Part shown: positions 34,314-43,634 of the stretch, piece after piece
Layout of the letters: every line of letters starts with the position of its first letter
Position numbering within the stretch: position 1 is the first letter of the stretch
NCBI RefSeq assembly: GCF_004217145.1
Contig: NZ_SHKR01000018.1
Location: forward strand, 248,001 to 312,000
Origin: Kribbella rubisoli
GTDB lineage: Bacteria; Actinomycetota; Actinomycetes; Propionibacteriales; Kribbellaceae
DNA: 64,000 nucleotides
Reading direction: 5' to 3'
The notes under the pieces: generated by a model
Database searches by the model: none
What the model was told of the DNA's origin: nothing
Seen by the model: the letters and a program-made list of their open reading frames with translations, nothing else
Translations under genes and position numbers: made by a program

Positions 34314-35360
34314 TCAGCCGAACGTGAAGGCATAGGCCTGTACGCCGGCCTGGTGAAAGACGATCTCGAAGGTCCGGTCGGTGATCCGGCCGGACTGACG
34401 GATGAGCTGGTAGAGCCGTGGCCGGTCTAGGAGACCGTTGCCGTCGGCATCTACATCGGCACCGTGCGCTCCGGTCGGCGGCCTGCCGTCGATCCGGACC
34501 TGGAAAGGAACGCGGCCGATGGACGGGGCTAGCACGATGTTGACGTCGCGAGCGTGGAAGCGGTACGTGATGGTCCCGTTCGCGCGGTTGAGCAGGACTG
34601 CCCGCCGGTCGATGCTCCAGTCGCCGGCCAGGGCCCAGTGGTTGAGGGCGAGGTCCGACGGCGTCACGTAGTCGTGGACGGTTCCGAGGACGGTGCCGTT
34701 GGGTGAGGCGAAGTTCTCCGCGCGCTCGTAGCCGAGGTAGTTTTCGGGTGACCACAGGTCGTCCCATCCGGCCGCCGCCTCGACGCCGATCGCGTCGACC
34801 TGGACGGGCTCGGGGTCGAAGCCGGTCGCACCGGCCTCGGCCAGCAGCCCCTGGATCATCAACTCCGACTGCTCGTACTCGCCCTCGCCGAAGTGGTGGT
34901 GCCGGACGGTACCGAGCACGTCGACGAAGTACAGGGCCGGCCAGTAGTGGTTCTCGAACGAAGTCCAGATCGCGTAGTCGTTGTCGATCGCCACCGGATG
35001 GTCGATCTCGAGTTCGTCGACGGCGCGCTGCACGTTCCCGAGATCGTGCTCGAAGTCGAACTCGGGTGTGTGGACGCCGATCACCGCCAGGCCGTACCGC
35101 CCGTACTTCTCCGTCCAGGCCCGGCGGTACGGCAGCGTCCGGAGCCAGTTGACGCAGGTGTAGGTGCAGAAATCGACCAGTACGACGCGACCGTGGAGAG
35201 CCTCGGCCGTCAGCGGAGGCGAGTTGAGCCAGCTCGTGGCCAGCCCGAGCGCCGCCAGCGGGCCGGCGCTGCCCTGCTCACCCGGATCGACCGTGCTCCA
35301 GCCACTCGCGAACGGACTGAACCGTGACAACGCGGTACGCCACGGATGTGAATGGTTCAT
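34314..35360 (-). CDS. DipZ-like thioredoxin-fold protein with C-terminal carbohydrate-binding-like domain
   Basis: The protein has 348 residues. A thioredoxin-like domain (about 35-180) has active-site F-C-T-Y-T-C-V-N-W (Cys65, Cys69), i.e. C-x3-C as in the periplasmic domain of DipZ proteins rather than C-x2-C. The C-terminal half (W-S-I-D-R-R-A-V-L, F-H-A-R-D-V-N-I-V-L) matches the beta-sandwich found after this domain in DipZ. The DsbD-like membrane domain is absent, and no signal peptide is seen. ATG 35360 follows GGAAGGGG. Confidence 0.82.
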   Translation of the reverse strand: MNHSHPWRTALSRFSPFASGWSTVDPGEQGSAGPLAALGLATSWLNSPPLTAEALHGRVVLVDFCTYTCVNWLRTLPYRRAWTEKYGRYGLAVIGVHTPEFDFEHDLGNVQRAVDELEIDHPVAIDNDYAIWTSFENHYWPALYFVDVLGTVRHHHFGEGEYEQSELMIQGLLAEAGATGFDPEPVQVDAIGVEAAAGWDDLWSPENYLGYERAENFASPNGTVLGTVHDYVTPSDLALNHWALAGDWSIDRRAVLLNRANGTITYRFHARDVNIVLAPSIGRVPFQVRIDGRPPTGAHGADVDADGNGLLDRPRLYQLIRQSGRITDRTFEIVFHQAGVQAYAFTFG

Positions 35361-35446
35361 GGCACCCCTTCCTGGGACCCACGAACACACTGGCCGTTCG
35401 GTCCACCGGCTCGCATCGGCCAGTGGACAGTCGTCCGGGCGGACCG

Positions 35447-38227
35447 CTACTGGCCTGGGCCAGGCAGAACCTGGTCGAGTTGCGCACGGGAGGTGATGCC
35501 GAGCTTCGTGTACACCTTCGCCAGGTGGTACTTGACCGTCCGCGCGCTGAGGAACAGCCGCGCACCGATCTCCGGATTGGACAGTCCGTCTCGGGCGAGC
35601 CGGGCGATCAGGGATTCCTGCGCGGTGAGCTCGCCGGAGACGGCCTCACCGCGCCGGCCGACACGTTCTCCGGTCGCCGCCAGCTCCCGCCAGGCACGTT
35701 CGGCGAACGCTGCCATCCCGATCACCTCGAACAGCTCGTGCGCGAGACGCAGCTGATCGCGAGCATCGGTACGTCGACCCGCGCGGCGGAGCCATTCGCC
35801 GTACACCAATCGGGTTCGGGCAAGCTCCGGCCGCAGCTGCGTGTGGCTCAAACGCTCGATTGACTGCTGGTAGAGCTTGTCAGCCACTGCGCCATCGCTC
35901 AGCAGGGCCTGCGCTCGCGCCTCAATCCCAAGCGCCCAATCGGTCCCGCTCGGCTGGGTGGTCTCGGTCAGCCGGTCGAACGCGCCCTGTGCGAGGTCGA
36001 CGTCGCCGGCGCGCACCGCAGCCTCGATCAGGTCCGGCAACGCCCACGTCGAGATCCACGGCTCGAACGTGTTGGACGTCGCCTGCTGCGCCGCGGCCGC
36101 TGCTTCGGCGTACCGGCCGCAGCCGTTGTGCAGCAGCGCCGCAGCCCAGTACGCGTTGGCGGCTGTGATGGACTGCTCGCCGGCCTGCTCGATCGTGGCC
36201 GCGATCATGGCCGACGCCTCGTTCTCCTTGCCCTGCAGGGCCAGCAACCGCAGGGCGACATGGGGCGCGACCTGGCTTCCGGTGGCCGTCGCGATCGTGT
36301 CGCCTTCGGCAATTGCCGCTGCCGCTCGGGCGAAGTCGCCGCTCAGCAGGGCGGCCGTCCCGAGGACGGTCAGGATGACCGGAAGCTGCGCGAGTGCGCC
36401 GGACTCGCGGACCGTCCGGACCGTCTGCTCGGCGATCGCGAGCCGGCCGTCGTCGTCCCAGACCGCGATGCTCACCGCCGCGGCCAGCCAGCCCCAACGC
36501 AGCATCTCGTCGACCGAGCGATCGCCACTCGCGAACATTCGCGCCGCCAGCAGCAGGGCAGGCGTCGACGCGGCCCGGCCGTCGGCAATCAGCGCCGCGA
36601 GCCCCTCGAGCAGGACGACGAGCGGTTGCGGATCGCCGGTGTCGGAGTCGGGCGGCAGGGTCCGGACCGCGCGACAGATCGACAGCAGGATGCCGTCCTC
36701 GGCCAGGTGACCGGCTCCGACCGCGGCCGCCCAGGCGTGCAGATAGGTCTCGCGGGCGAGCTGCAGGTCGTAGTTCTCCAGATGTCCGGCCGCAGCCAGC
36801 AACAGGCCAGGGGCGTCGGTGAACCGCCCCGCGGCGAACGCGATGTGACCGCGGAGCAACTCGACCCGAGCTCGCTCGAAGTCGTCGAGTCGACCGGCCT
36901 CGGCGACGGACAGCAGGCCGAGCGCGGCGTCGAACGCACCGGCCTGGAAGCCCGCCTCTGCCGCGGCCAGCGCCCGCTCCGCACGCTGGATCGGATCACT
37001 TGTCAGCCTGACCGCACGATCGAGGAACGCAGCGGCAGCTGCTATCCCGCCGCGAGCGCGGGCCCGCTCCGCCGATCGCTCGAGCTCCGCAGCAACTCCT
37101 TCGTCCGGCCCGGTCGCTGCGTGCGCGAGGTGCCAGGCGCGACGGTCGGGGTCGGTGACCGGATCTGTAACGTCGGCCAGCGCACGATGCGCTTCCTGAC
37201 GACTCCGGACCGAGGTCGAGCGGTACGCCGCTGAGCGCACCAGCGGGTGCCTGAACCAGACGTGTGCGCCGACCTCCAACAAACCGGCCTCAGCCGCCGG
37301 TGCCGCGGCGTCGGCGGGAAGCCCAAGTCGCTCAGCGGCCTGCCAGACGAGGACTGGATCTCCGATCGGTTCGGCCGCGGCCACGAGCAGTAGGCGCTGG
37401 GTCTCCTCGGGAAGCTCGTCGAGTCTTCTCCGGAAACTCGCCTCGATCCGGCTGGGCAGCGGCATCGCGTTCGGCAACGCGAACCCGCCGGCCAGCTCCG
37501 CCGGCGTCAGCCCGCGCGGCAACTCGAGCAGTGCCAGCGGATTACCGGCGGCATCGGCGATCAGGCGATCGGCGACCTGCGCGTCCAGCGGCCCGGACAG
37601 CGAGGCCTCGAGAAGATCGCGAGCGTCGGCATCCTCGAGGCCCTCCATCACGACCTCCGGAAGGCCGGCCAGGTCGTCGATCGCAGCCCGGGTCGCGAAG
37701 ACCACGCCGACCGGCTCGGCGACAAGCCGCCGAGCGACGAACCCGAGCACCTGCGCAGAGGCACGGTCCAGCCACTGCTCGTCGTCCACCACACAGACGA
37801 GCGGATGGTCCTCGGCGACGTCGGCCAGCAGACTTAGCGTCGCCAGCCCGACCAGAAACCGGTCCGGCGCCGGGCCGTCGCTCAGTCCGAATGCCGTCTG
37901 CAGCGCGTCCCGCTGCGGTCCAGGCAGCCCGTCCAAGCGGTGCACCATCGACGCCAACAGCTGGTGCAGACCGGCGTACGCCAGCTCCATCTCGGACTCG
38001 ACGCCCGCCGCGCGCGCCAAACGGCAACCGGACGCGCTCTCCACCAAGTAGTCGAGCAGCGACGACTTGCCGACACCCGGCTCACCGCGCACGACCACGG
38101 CCCGGCCGTCGCCAGCACGAACCGACCCCAGGAACTCCGTCATCACCTCGCGCTCCACCTGCCGGTCCCGCATCTCCACCGAGCGATGCGGCCGACTGAA
38201 GGAACGCCGCCTACCAGATCTCTCCAT
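35447..38227 (-). CDS. LuxR family LAL-type regulator (AAA ATPase plus HTH), copy 1
   Basis: This 926-aa large ATP-binding regulator of the LuxR class has an N-terminal STAND-type ATPase with Walker A G-E-P-G-V-G-K-S-S and Walker B V-C-V-V-D-D-E-Q-W-L-D. A long helical TPR-like middle is followed by a C-terminal LuxR helix-turn-helix (L-T-A-Q-E-S-L-I-A-R-L, S-N-P-E-I-G-A-R-L-F-L-S-A-R-T-V-K-Y-H). ATG 38227 with GGGAG upstream is preferred to TTG 38242. LAL proteins usually activate secondary-metabolite or sugar genes after binding an inducer. It is the first of four paralogues in this window. Confidence 0.92.
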   Translation of the reverse strand: MERSGRRRSFSRPHRSVEMRDRQVEREVMTEFLGSVRAGDGRAVVVRGEPGVGKSSLLDYLVESASGCRLARAAGVESEMELAYAGLHQLLASMVHRLDGLPGPQRDALQTAFGLSDGPAPDRFLVGLATLSLLADVAEDHPLVCVVDDEQWLDRASAQVLGFVARRLVAEPVGVVFATRAAIDDLAGLPEVVMEGLEDADARDLLEASLSGPLDAQVADRLIADAAGNPLALLELPRGLTPAELAGGFALPNAMPLPSRIEASFRRRLDELPEETQRLLLVAAAEPIGDPVLVWQAAERLGLPADAAAPAAEAGLLEVGAHVWFRHPLVRSAAYRSTSVRSRQEAHRALADVTDPVTDPDRRAWHLAHAATGPDEGVAAELERSAERARARGGIAAAAAFLDRAVRLTSDPIQRAERALAAAEAGFQAGAFDAALGLLSVAEAGRLDDFERARVELLRGHIAFAAGRFTDAPGLLLAAAGHLENYDLQLARETYLHAWAAAVGAGHLAEDGILLSICRAVRTLPPDSDTGDPQPLVVLLEGLAALIADGRAASTPALLLAARMFASGDRSVDEMLRWGWLAAAVSIAVWDDDGRLAIAEQTVRTVRESGALAQLPVILTVLGTAALLSGDFARAAAAIAEGDTIATATGSQVAPHVALRLLALQGKENEASAMIAATIEQAGEQSITAANAYWAAALLHNGCGRYAEAAAAAQQATSNTFEPWISTWALPDLIEAAVRAGDVDLAQGAFDRLTETTQPSGTDWALGIEARAQALLSDGAVADKLYQQSIERLSHTQLRPELARTRLVYGEWLRRAGRRTDARDQLRLAHELFEVIGMAAFAERAWRELAATGERVGRRGEAVSGELTAQESLIARLARDGLSNPEIGARLFLSARTVKYHLAKVYTKLGITSRAQLDQVLPGPGQ

Positions 38228-38292
38228 CGGCAGCTCCCACAACCAAGCGAGAAACTCACTCTAAACCCGGCCGTGTTCGCGGAGGATTGTCG

Positions 38293-38781
38293 TCAGACCG
38301 GTGAGGGTTCGTGCTCCTGCACATGGCGGACGTAGCCCGCCACGTCCTCGGGGACTAGGCGTCCGATGGCTCCGCTGGAGTAGACGCTGACCATGACCTT
38401 GCCGTCAGGGTTCAGGACGAAGCCCGTGGACTGCAGGTACAGCGGGTCCTCATGGACGAAGGCACCGGTGAGGTCGGCGATCGCGCGGGCGTCGGCGCCG
38501 TACCCGACCGGAAACCTCACGCGGTGCCTCGCCATCAGGCCGGCGGTGGTCGTTTCGTCGTCGACCGACAACGCCGCCACCCGGATCCCGACGTCGGTCA
38601 GGGCGGCGCGAGCGCGCTGGAACGCTCGCAGTTGGTGGTTGCAGTACTGACACCACGATCCGCGATAGAACAACATCACGCCGTACTCGCCGTCGAACAC
38701 CTCCGGCACGGTCACTCCTCCCCCGCCGGGCACGGTGAGTGACAACTCCGGAAAGGCATCGCCAGGTTGGAGCAAAGTCAT
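38293..38781 (-). CDS. Peroxiredoxin-like (AhpC/TSA, redoxin) protein
   Basis: This 162-aa thioredoxin-fold protein has active site G-S-W-C-Q-Y-C-N-H-Q (Cys44, Cys47) and G-Y-G-A-D-A-R-A-I, typical of the peroxiredoxin-like AhpC/TSA family. Such proteins reduce peroxides or disulfides. ATG 38781 gives the usual length; the frame to 38826 runs into the LLM gene. It is directly downstream of the LLM gene on the same strand (16-bp gap). Confidence 0.85.
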   Translation of the reverse strand: MTLLQPGDAFPELSLTVPGGGGVTVPEVFDGEYGVMLFYRGSWCQYCNHQLRAFQRARAALTDVGIRVAALSVDDETTTAGLMARHRVRFPVGYGADARAIADLTGAFVHEDPLYLQSTGFVLNPDGKVMVSVYSSGAIGRLVPEDVAGYVRHVQEHEPSPV

Positions 38782-38797
38782 GGGGCTGACTCCTCGG

Positions 38798-39733
38798 TCA
38801 CAGCCCGGCGGCACGGAAGCGGGCATGGAACTCGGCCGCGAGCTCGTTCAGCTCATCAATGCCGTTGGCAACGAACGGGAGCGTGAGGATCACCTCGTCG
38901 ACACCTCCGGCGGCGAGCTCGGCGAGATCGTCGAGGACCTGGTCGATACTGCCCGTGTACGGCGGTCGTCCAGCGGCAGGCACCTCGGCGATCGGGCCGA
39001 GTCCGACCAAGCACCGGCAGCTGAGCTCGTCGGGGTCCCGGCCGTACTCCTCGGCCATCTTCAGCACCTCGCGGTACTTCGACGTGACGTCGGCCGGGGG
39101 CAGCAGGCTCGGCATCCAGCCGGACGCCCGTCGGACCACCCGGTTCCGCGCCCTCCGGCTGGGGCCGCCCAGGAACACCGGGATCGGCTCCGCAGGCTTC
39201 GGCCCGACCTCGGCCGGATACACGGTGTATCGCTCGTTCTCGAACGAGACGGGGTCAGGAGCCCACATCGCCGCCGCCATGTCGAGGAACTCGTCCAGCG
39301 CCGCACCACGCTCCGCGATCGGCCGCGGTGCGGTCGCACTGAACTCGTCGTACGACCAGCCGCTGCCCAAGCCGGCGACGACCCGGCCACCGCTGGCCGC
39401 CGCGATCGAGGCGAAGGACCGGGCCAGCCGGAACGGCATGTGCAGCGGCGGGACCACGATCGCGGTACCGACCTCGACGCGGCTGGTCACGGCGGCGACC
39501 ATCGACAGGGCCACCAACGGGTCCATCACCTGGCGGTACAGCTCGGGCCAGGAACCGTCGCCGTACTCCGTGAGCCGGTGGATCCCGGTCTGGTCCTGTG
39601 CGTACAGCACCCGCTCGTAGACCCACACGCTGTCGTACCCGATCTCCTCGGCCGCCTTCGCCGCCGAGATCAGATCCGTGCCGGGGGTGTAGTTCCAGTT
39701 CTGCGGCAGCAACGTGCCGAGCTTCAACGCCAT
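38798..39733 (-). CDS. LLM class F420-dependent oxidoreductase
   Basis: This 311-aa luciferase-like TIM barrel begins L-G-T-L-L-P-Q-N-W and has G-Y-D-S-V-W-V-Y-E-R, V-G-T-A-I-V-V-P-P-L-H and G-L-G-S-G-W-S-Y-D-E-F, typical of the F420-using branch in actinobacteria; FMN use is not excluded. The substrate is unknown. ATG 39733 has GAGGAA upstream; the open frame to 40420 is antisense to the beta-propeller gene. It shares a 240-bp divergent promoter region with that gene. Confidence 0.88.
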   Translation of the reverse strand: MALKLGTLLPQNWNYTPGTDLISAAKAAEEIGYDSVWVYERVLYAQDQTGIHRLTEYGDGSWPELYRQVMDPLVALSMVAAVTSRVEVGTAIVVPPLHMPFRLARSFASIAAASGGRVVAGLGSGWSYDEFSATAPRPIAERGAALDEFLDMAAAMWAPDPVSFENERYTVYPAEVGPKPAEPIPVFLGGPSRRARNRVVRRASGWMPSLLPPADVTSKYREVLKMAEEYGRDPDELSCRCLVGLGPIAEVPAAGRPPYTGSIDQVLDDLAELAAGGVDEVILTLPFVANGIDELNELAAEFHARFRAAGL

Positions 39734-39973
39734 CGCCTGTTCCTCACTGTGAGCCGGCCTCCAGGGTGTCCGGGTCGTTGCGGTGTTCGCTTCGGGAACC
39801 GTCCCTGGCGATCCCCCGGTGCACCTGGCGAGGGATGCGAGGCAGGTGCCCACACCGGGGGTCCGGCCGGGTGGATCCCGGACGCGGCGGGCGGTCGGCC
39901 GGCGCGACGATCGCAGCGCACCCGGGACAGCCGGAGCCGGGATCCTGCGACCGATCGAGCAAGGAGAGGCGTC
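39734..39973. promoter_or_regulatory. Divergent promoter region with CCCGGGACA-type motifs
   Basis: This 240-bp GC-rich region between the LLM and beta-propeller/urease operons holds CCCGGGACAG at 39921-39930 and, on the minus strand, CCCGGACACCC at 39764-39774. It also holds CCCCCGGTGCACC and GTGCCCACACCGGGGG, a partly complementary pair near 39815-39860. The CCCGGGACAC pattern recurs at 47597 and 53009. Confidence 0.4.
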
Positions 39974-41242
39974 ATGCCCACCCCACAGATGTCCATGAGC
40001 GAATCGGCGACTGACGCGCAGATCGCAGGTAACCTCTACCTGCAGACGAACGAGCTGAGCAATCACCTGATCCACTACCACCGCGCCACCGACGGCACGA
40101 TCGCCGAGGTCGAGCGGATCCCGACCGGCGGCGCCGGCTCGGGCGTGTTCAAGCCGATCAGCGGTCAGGCCAGCGCACCGAACGCGTTCGAGGGCGCGGC
40201 CAGCGTCATCCTCAGCCCTGACCGGCGGTTCCTGTTCGCGACGAACGGCGGCGACAACTCGGTCTCCAGCTTCGGCGTCAGCGCCGACGGCAAGCTGAGC
40301 CTGATCGACGTCAAGCGCACCGGGAACCTCGTCACCGGCCCGAGCGGAACAGCCAAGTCCCTCGCGTACGCGCCCGCGTCGAACACGCTCTACGTGCTGC
40401 ACTCGTTCGGCCCGGATCATCTACGCCTCATGTCCGTGGACGGCGACGGCCGGCTGACCCCGCGCAGCGAGAAGCACACCGTGAACACGCCCGGCAAGGA
40501 CGAGCGGGTGCCCACCATGGCGGTGCTGACGCCGGACGGCCAGTACCTGATCGTCGGCACCACGTTCGACCAGCTGCCGCACGCGAATCCGGACGGCTCA
40601 CCGATCCTGTGGGTGACCGGCGACGACGGCCGGCCACGCTCGATCGCCTCCAACGCGCCCGACCCCGACGGCCTCGCGGTGTTCGGAGTCGGCGAGGACG
40701 GCGCCCTCGGCGAAGCATCGTTCCAGGACGCCGGGTGCGGCTCACCGTTCTACCCGGCCTTCCTGCACGACCGCCCTGACCACTTCGTCATCGGCGCGGC
40801 GGTCGGGGACGGGATCGTCCTGGCGAGCATCGGGGCGAACGGCAAGATCACCACCGGGCCGCTGGTCCAGATCGACACCAGCGCAGGACGTCCGTCCGAG
40901 CTCTGCTGGCTGTCCGTCAGTCCTGACGACCGGTTCGTCTACGCGACGAACTTCGGCTACAGCAGCCTGTCCAGCTTCCGCATCGACGGCAACGTCGTGT
41001 CGGTCGCGCAGGACCAGGCCAGCCCGAGAGTGGCCGGCGACGGTACATTCCGCGCGCTCAACGGGACCGTCAGCAGCGGTCCGAGCGACAACTGGCTGTG
41101 CCCGGAAGGCACGTTCCTGTACCAGCTCTTCGGCAACGCCTCGAAACTCGTCGGGTACGCCGTACAGGCCGACGCCTCGCTCGTGCCGATCACGGAGGCG
41201 GAGATCCCGTACAACAGTCCGCAGGGTCTGGCGGGCTTCTAG
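39974..41242 (+). CDS. Lactonase-type beta-propeller protein
   Basis: This 422-aa seven-bladed beta-propeller of the 6-phosphogluconolactonase-like (YkgB/lactonase) superfamily has repeats of the form S-P-D-R-R-F-L-F-A-T-N-G-G-D-N-S-V and S-P-D-D-R-F-V-Y-A-T-N-F-G. No signal peptide is seen. ATG 39974 has AAGGAG upstream. ureA begins 3 bp after its stop, so it heads the urease transcript; a role in urease function is not known, and co-regulation only is implied. Confidence 0.85.
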   Translation: MPTPQMSMSESATDAQIAGNLYLQTNELSNHLIHYHRATDGTIAEVERIPTGGAGSGVFKPISGQASAPNAFEGAASVILSPDRRFLFATNGGDNSVSSFGVSADGKLSLIDVKRTGNLVTGPSGTAKSLAYAPASNTLYVLHSFGPDHLRLMSVDGDGRLTPRSEKHTVNTPGKDERVPTMAVLTPDGQYLIVGTTFDQLPHANPDGSPILWVTGDDGRPRSIASNAPDPDGLAVFGVGEDGALGEASFQDAGCGSPFYPAFLHDRPDHFVIGAAVGDGIVLASIGANGKITTGPLVQIDTSAGRPSELCWLSVSPDDRFVYATNFGYSSLSSFRIDGNVVSVAQDQASPRVAGDGTFRALNGTVSSGPSDNWLCPEGTFLYQLFGNASKLVGYAVQADASLVPITEAEIPYNSPQGLAGF

Positions 41243-41245
41243 GCC

Positions 41246-41599
41246 ATGACGATCGAGAGCGGGCCGGGTCCGCGGATCGAGTCGTGGGTGTCGTCGCTGA
41301 TGCTCACTCCGCGGGAGACCGAGAAGCTGGTCATCTACCAGGTCGCGGAGCTGGCCAGGCGACGGCGTGCCCGCGGTCTGCGGCTCAACCTGCCCGAGGC
41401 GATCGCCGTGATCACCGAGACGTTGCTCGAAGCAGCGCGGGACGGCCGGTCCGTGGCGGACACGATGGCGCTCGGCAAGCAGGTCCTGGCCCGGACCGAG
41501 GTCATGGACGGCGTCGCGGAGATGATCACGATCGTCCAGGTCGAGGCAACCTTCCGCACCGGCACCCAGCTCGTGTCGGTCAGCAACCCGATCCCCTGA
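41246..41599 (+). CDS. ureA: Urease subunit gamma
   Basis: This 117-aa subunit has the conserved text L-T-P-R-E-T-E-K-L-V-I-Y and A-R-R-R-R-A-R-G-L-R-L-N-L-P-E-A. The family is normally about 100 aa starting M-x-L-T-P-R-E; here ATG 41246 adds about 18 residues, so the ATG at 41300 (M-L-T-P-R-E) is a possible alternative start. It forms the urease trimer with UreB and UreC. Confidence 0.93.
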   Translation: MTIESGPGPRIESWVSSLMLTPRETEKLVIYQVAELARRRRARGLRLNLPEAIAVITETLLEAARDGRSVADTMALGKQVLARTEVMDGVAEMITIVQVEATFRTGTQLVSVSNPIP

Positions 41600-41610
41600 G
41601 CGGAGGAACG

Positions 41611-41919
41611 ATGATTCCCGGAGAGTGGCTGCTGGCCGACGAGCCGGTCGAGATCAACGCCGGTCGGCGGACGTGCCGGCTGAGTGTGCGGAACACCGGC
41701 GACCGGCCGATCCAGGTCGGGTCGCACTATCACTTCTTTGAGGTGAACCGCGCGCTGGAATTCGATCGCGCGATCACTCTCGGGATGCGGCTCGACGTAC
41801 CGGCCGGTCAGTCGATCCGCTTCGAGGCCGGCGACGAGCGCACCGTCGGCCTCGTCGCGTACGGTGGCCTCCGCCGCGTGATCGGCTTCAGCGGACTCGT
41901 CGACGGACAGTTGCCATGA
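41611..41919 (+). CDS. ureB: Urease subunit beta
   Basis: This 102-aa subunit begins M-I-P-G-E and contains V-G-S-H-Y-H-F-F-E-V-N-R-A-L-E-F-D-R and G-G-L-R-R-V-I-G-F, which are diagnostic. GGAGG lies before ATG 41611. It overlaps ureC by 4 nt (ATGA). Separate gamma and beta subunits are the usual bacterial arrangement. Confidence 0.95.
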   Translation: MIPGEWLLADEPVEINAGRRTCRLSVRNTGDRPIQVGSHYHFFEVNRALEFDRAITLGMRLDVPAGQSIRFEAGDERTVGLVAYGGLRRVIGFSGLVDGQLP

Positions 41920-43634
41920 GCACCATCAGCCGCCAGCAGTACGCGTCGCTCTACGGCCCGACCACCGGCGACCGCTTCCGGCTGGCGGACACCGCATTAC
42001 TCGCCGAGGTCGAACGCAGCCTGCTGACCCCGGGCGAGGAGGCTGTCTACGGAGGCGGGAAGTCGCTGCGGGACGGCATGGGCCAGGCCCCCGGGCTACG
42101 GACGGCCGACGGTGTGCTCGACCTGGTCATCACCTCGGTGGTCGTGATGGATTCGGTTCTCGGGATCGTCAAGGCCGACATCGGCGTCCGCGACGGCCGG
42201 ATCGCCGGTATCGGCCAGGCCGGCAATCCACAGCTCCAGGACGGAGTCACTCCGGGCATGATCGTCGGCGCGGGCACCGAGGTCATCGCCGGTGAAGGAC
42301 TCGTCGCTACCCCGGGGGCGATCGACACGCATGTCCACTTCCTCACGCCCGACCAGGTTCCGCATGCCGTGGCCAGCGGTCTCACGACGCTGATCGGCGG
42401 GGGCACCGGACCTGCCGACGGATCCAAGGGGACGACCTGCACGCCGGGGCCATGGAACCTGGCCCGGATGTTCGAAGCCACGGCCGGCCTACCGGTCAAC
42501 ATCGGGCTGCTGGGCAAAGGAAACAGCAGCCGGCCGGAGTCACTCGCCGACCAGATCCGGGCCGGCGCCTGCGGCCTCAAGGTGCACGAGGACTGGGGCG
42601 CGACGCCCGCCGCCATCGACTGTGCCCTCACGGTCGCGGACGAGTACGACGTCCAGGTCGCGCTGCACGCCGACACGTTGAACGAGAGCGGCTACCTGGC
42701 GGACACGATCGCGGCGATCGACGGCCGGGCGATCCACTCGTACCACACCGAGGGTGCCGGCGGCGGGCACGCGCCGGACATGATGTCGATCGCGTCGCTG
42801 CCCAACGTGCTGCCGTCGTCCACGAATCCGACCCGCCCGTTCACCACCGACACGACCGACAACCTCTTCTACATGACGGTCGTGACGCACCACCTCAACC
42901 CCGCGAACCCCGAAGACGTCGCGTTCGCCCAGTCGCGGATCCGGGCCGAGACGCAGGCCGCCGAGGACGTACTGCACGACTGGGGTGTGCTCAGCATGTA
43001 CTCCTCGGACTCGCAGGCGATGGGACGGATCGGCGATACGGTCGCCAGCTGCTGGCGGACGGCGGACAAGATGAAACGCCTGACCGGCAGCCTGGACGGC
43101 GACTCCGCGCGGAACGACAACCAGCGGATCCTGCGCTATCTCGCCAAGCTGACGATCAATCCGGCGCGGACGCACGGAATCGGCCATCTCGTCGGCTCGC
43201 TCGAAGTGGGCAAGGTTGCCGACATCGTGCTCTGGCCGACGAACACGTTCGGCGTCAAACCGAAGTACGTGATCAAAGGCGGTTTCGTGGCGTGGGCGGT
43301 GATGGGCGACCCCAACGCCTCGATCCCGACCCCGGAGCCGGTTCTGCTCCGGCCGATGTACGGAACGCTCGGGCGGGCTGTCGGCCGTACGTCGATGACG
43401 TTCGTGTCCGAGGCGGCGGTCGAGGCCGGCACCGTCGCGGACCTGGGTCTGGACCGCTGGATCGAGCCTGTCCGCCAATGCCGGACGGTCGGAAAGGCGC
43501 AGATGCTCCGCAACGACGCGACACCGGAGATCACCGTGGATGCGGAGACGTACCAGGTCCGTGTCGACGGGCAGCCTGCCACGGTCGAAGCCGTCGACCA
43601 GGTCTCCTTGTCCCAGCTGTACTACATCGTCTGA
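41916..43634 (+). CDS. ureC: Urease subunit alpha, catalytic
   Basis: This 572-aa nickel enzyme hydrolyses urea to ammonia and carbamate. Metal and catalytic residues are present: T-H-V-H, carbamylated Lys222 in G-L-K-V-H-E-D-W-G, A-L-H-A-D-T, G-G-G-H-A-P-D and S-S-D-S-Q-A-M-G-R. The mobile flap reads V-V-T-H-H-L-N-P, with Thr324 where most ureases have Cys (M-V-C-H-H-L); the flap His is kept. It is coupled to ureB (ATGA) and ureF (TGATG). The unusual flap may alter activity or inhibitor sensitivity. Confidence 0.95.
   Translation: MSTISRQQYASLYGPTTGDRFRLADTALLAEVERSLLTPGEEAVYGGGKSLRDGMGQAPGLRTADGVLDLVITSVVVMDSVLGIVKADIGVRDGRIAGIGQAGNPQLQDGVTPGMIVGAGTEVIAGEGLVATPGAIDTHVHFLTPDQVPHAVASGLTTLIGGGTGPADGSKGTTCTPGPWNLARMFEATAGLPVNIGLLGKGNSSRPESLADQIRAGACGLKVHEDWGATPAAIDCALTVADEYDVQVALHADTLNESGYLADTIAAIDGRAIHSYHTEGAGGGHAPDMMSIASLPNVLPSSTNPTRPFTTDTTDNLFYMTVVTHHLNPANPEDVAFAQSRIRAETQAAEDVLHDWGVLSMYSSDSQAMGRIGDTVASCWRTADKMKRLTGSLDGDSARNDNQRILRYLAKLTINPARTHGIGHLVGSLEVGKVADIVLWPTNTFGVKPKYVIKGGFVAWAVMGDPNASIPTPEPVLLRPMYGTLGRAVGRTSMTFVSEAAVEAGTVADLGLDRWIEPVRQCRTVGKAQMLRNDATPEITVDAETYQVRVDGQPATVEAVDQVSLSQLYYIV

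Noticed and set aside
38735..39973. Leftward extension of the beta-propeller frame
   Set aside because: Antisense to the LLM gene; a good ribosome site precedes ATG 39974.
39734..40420. Extension of the LLM frame to 40420
   Set aside because: It covers the beta-propeller start and a divergent promoter; the family start M-A-L-K-L-G-T-L-L is at 39733 with GAGGAA upstream.
42452..43633. Plus-strand frame running into ureF from inside ureC
   Set aside because: Only the part after 43634 matches UreF; the remainder is a shadow of ureC.
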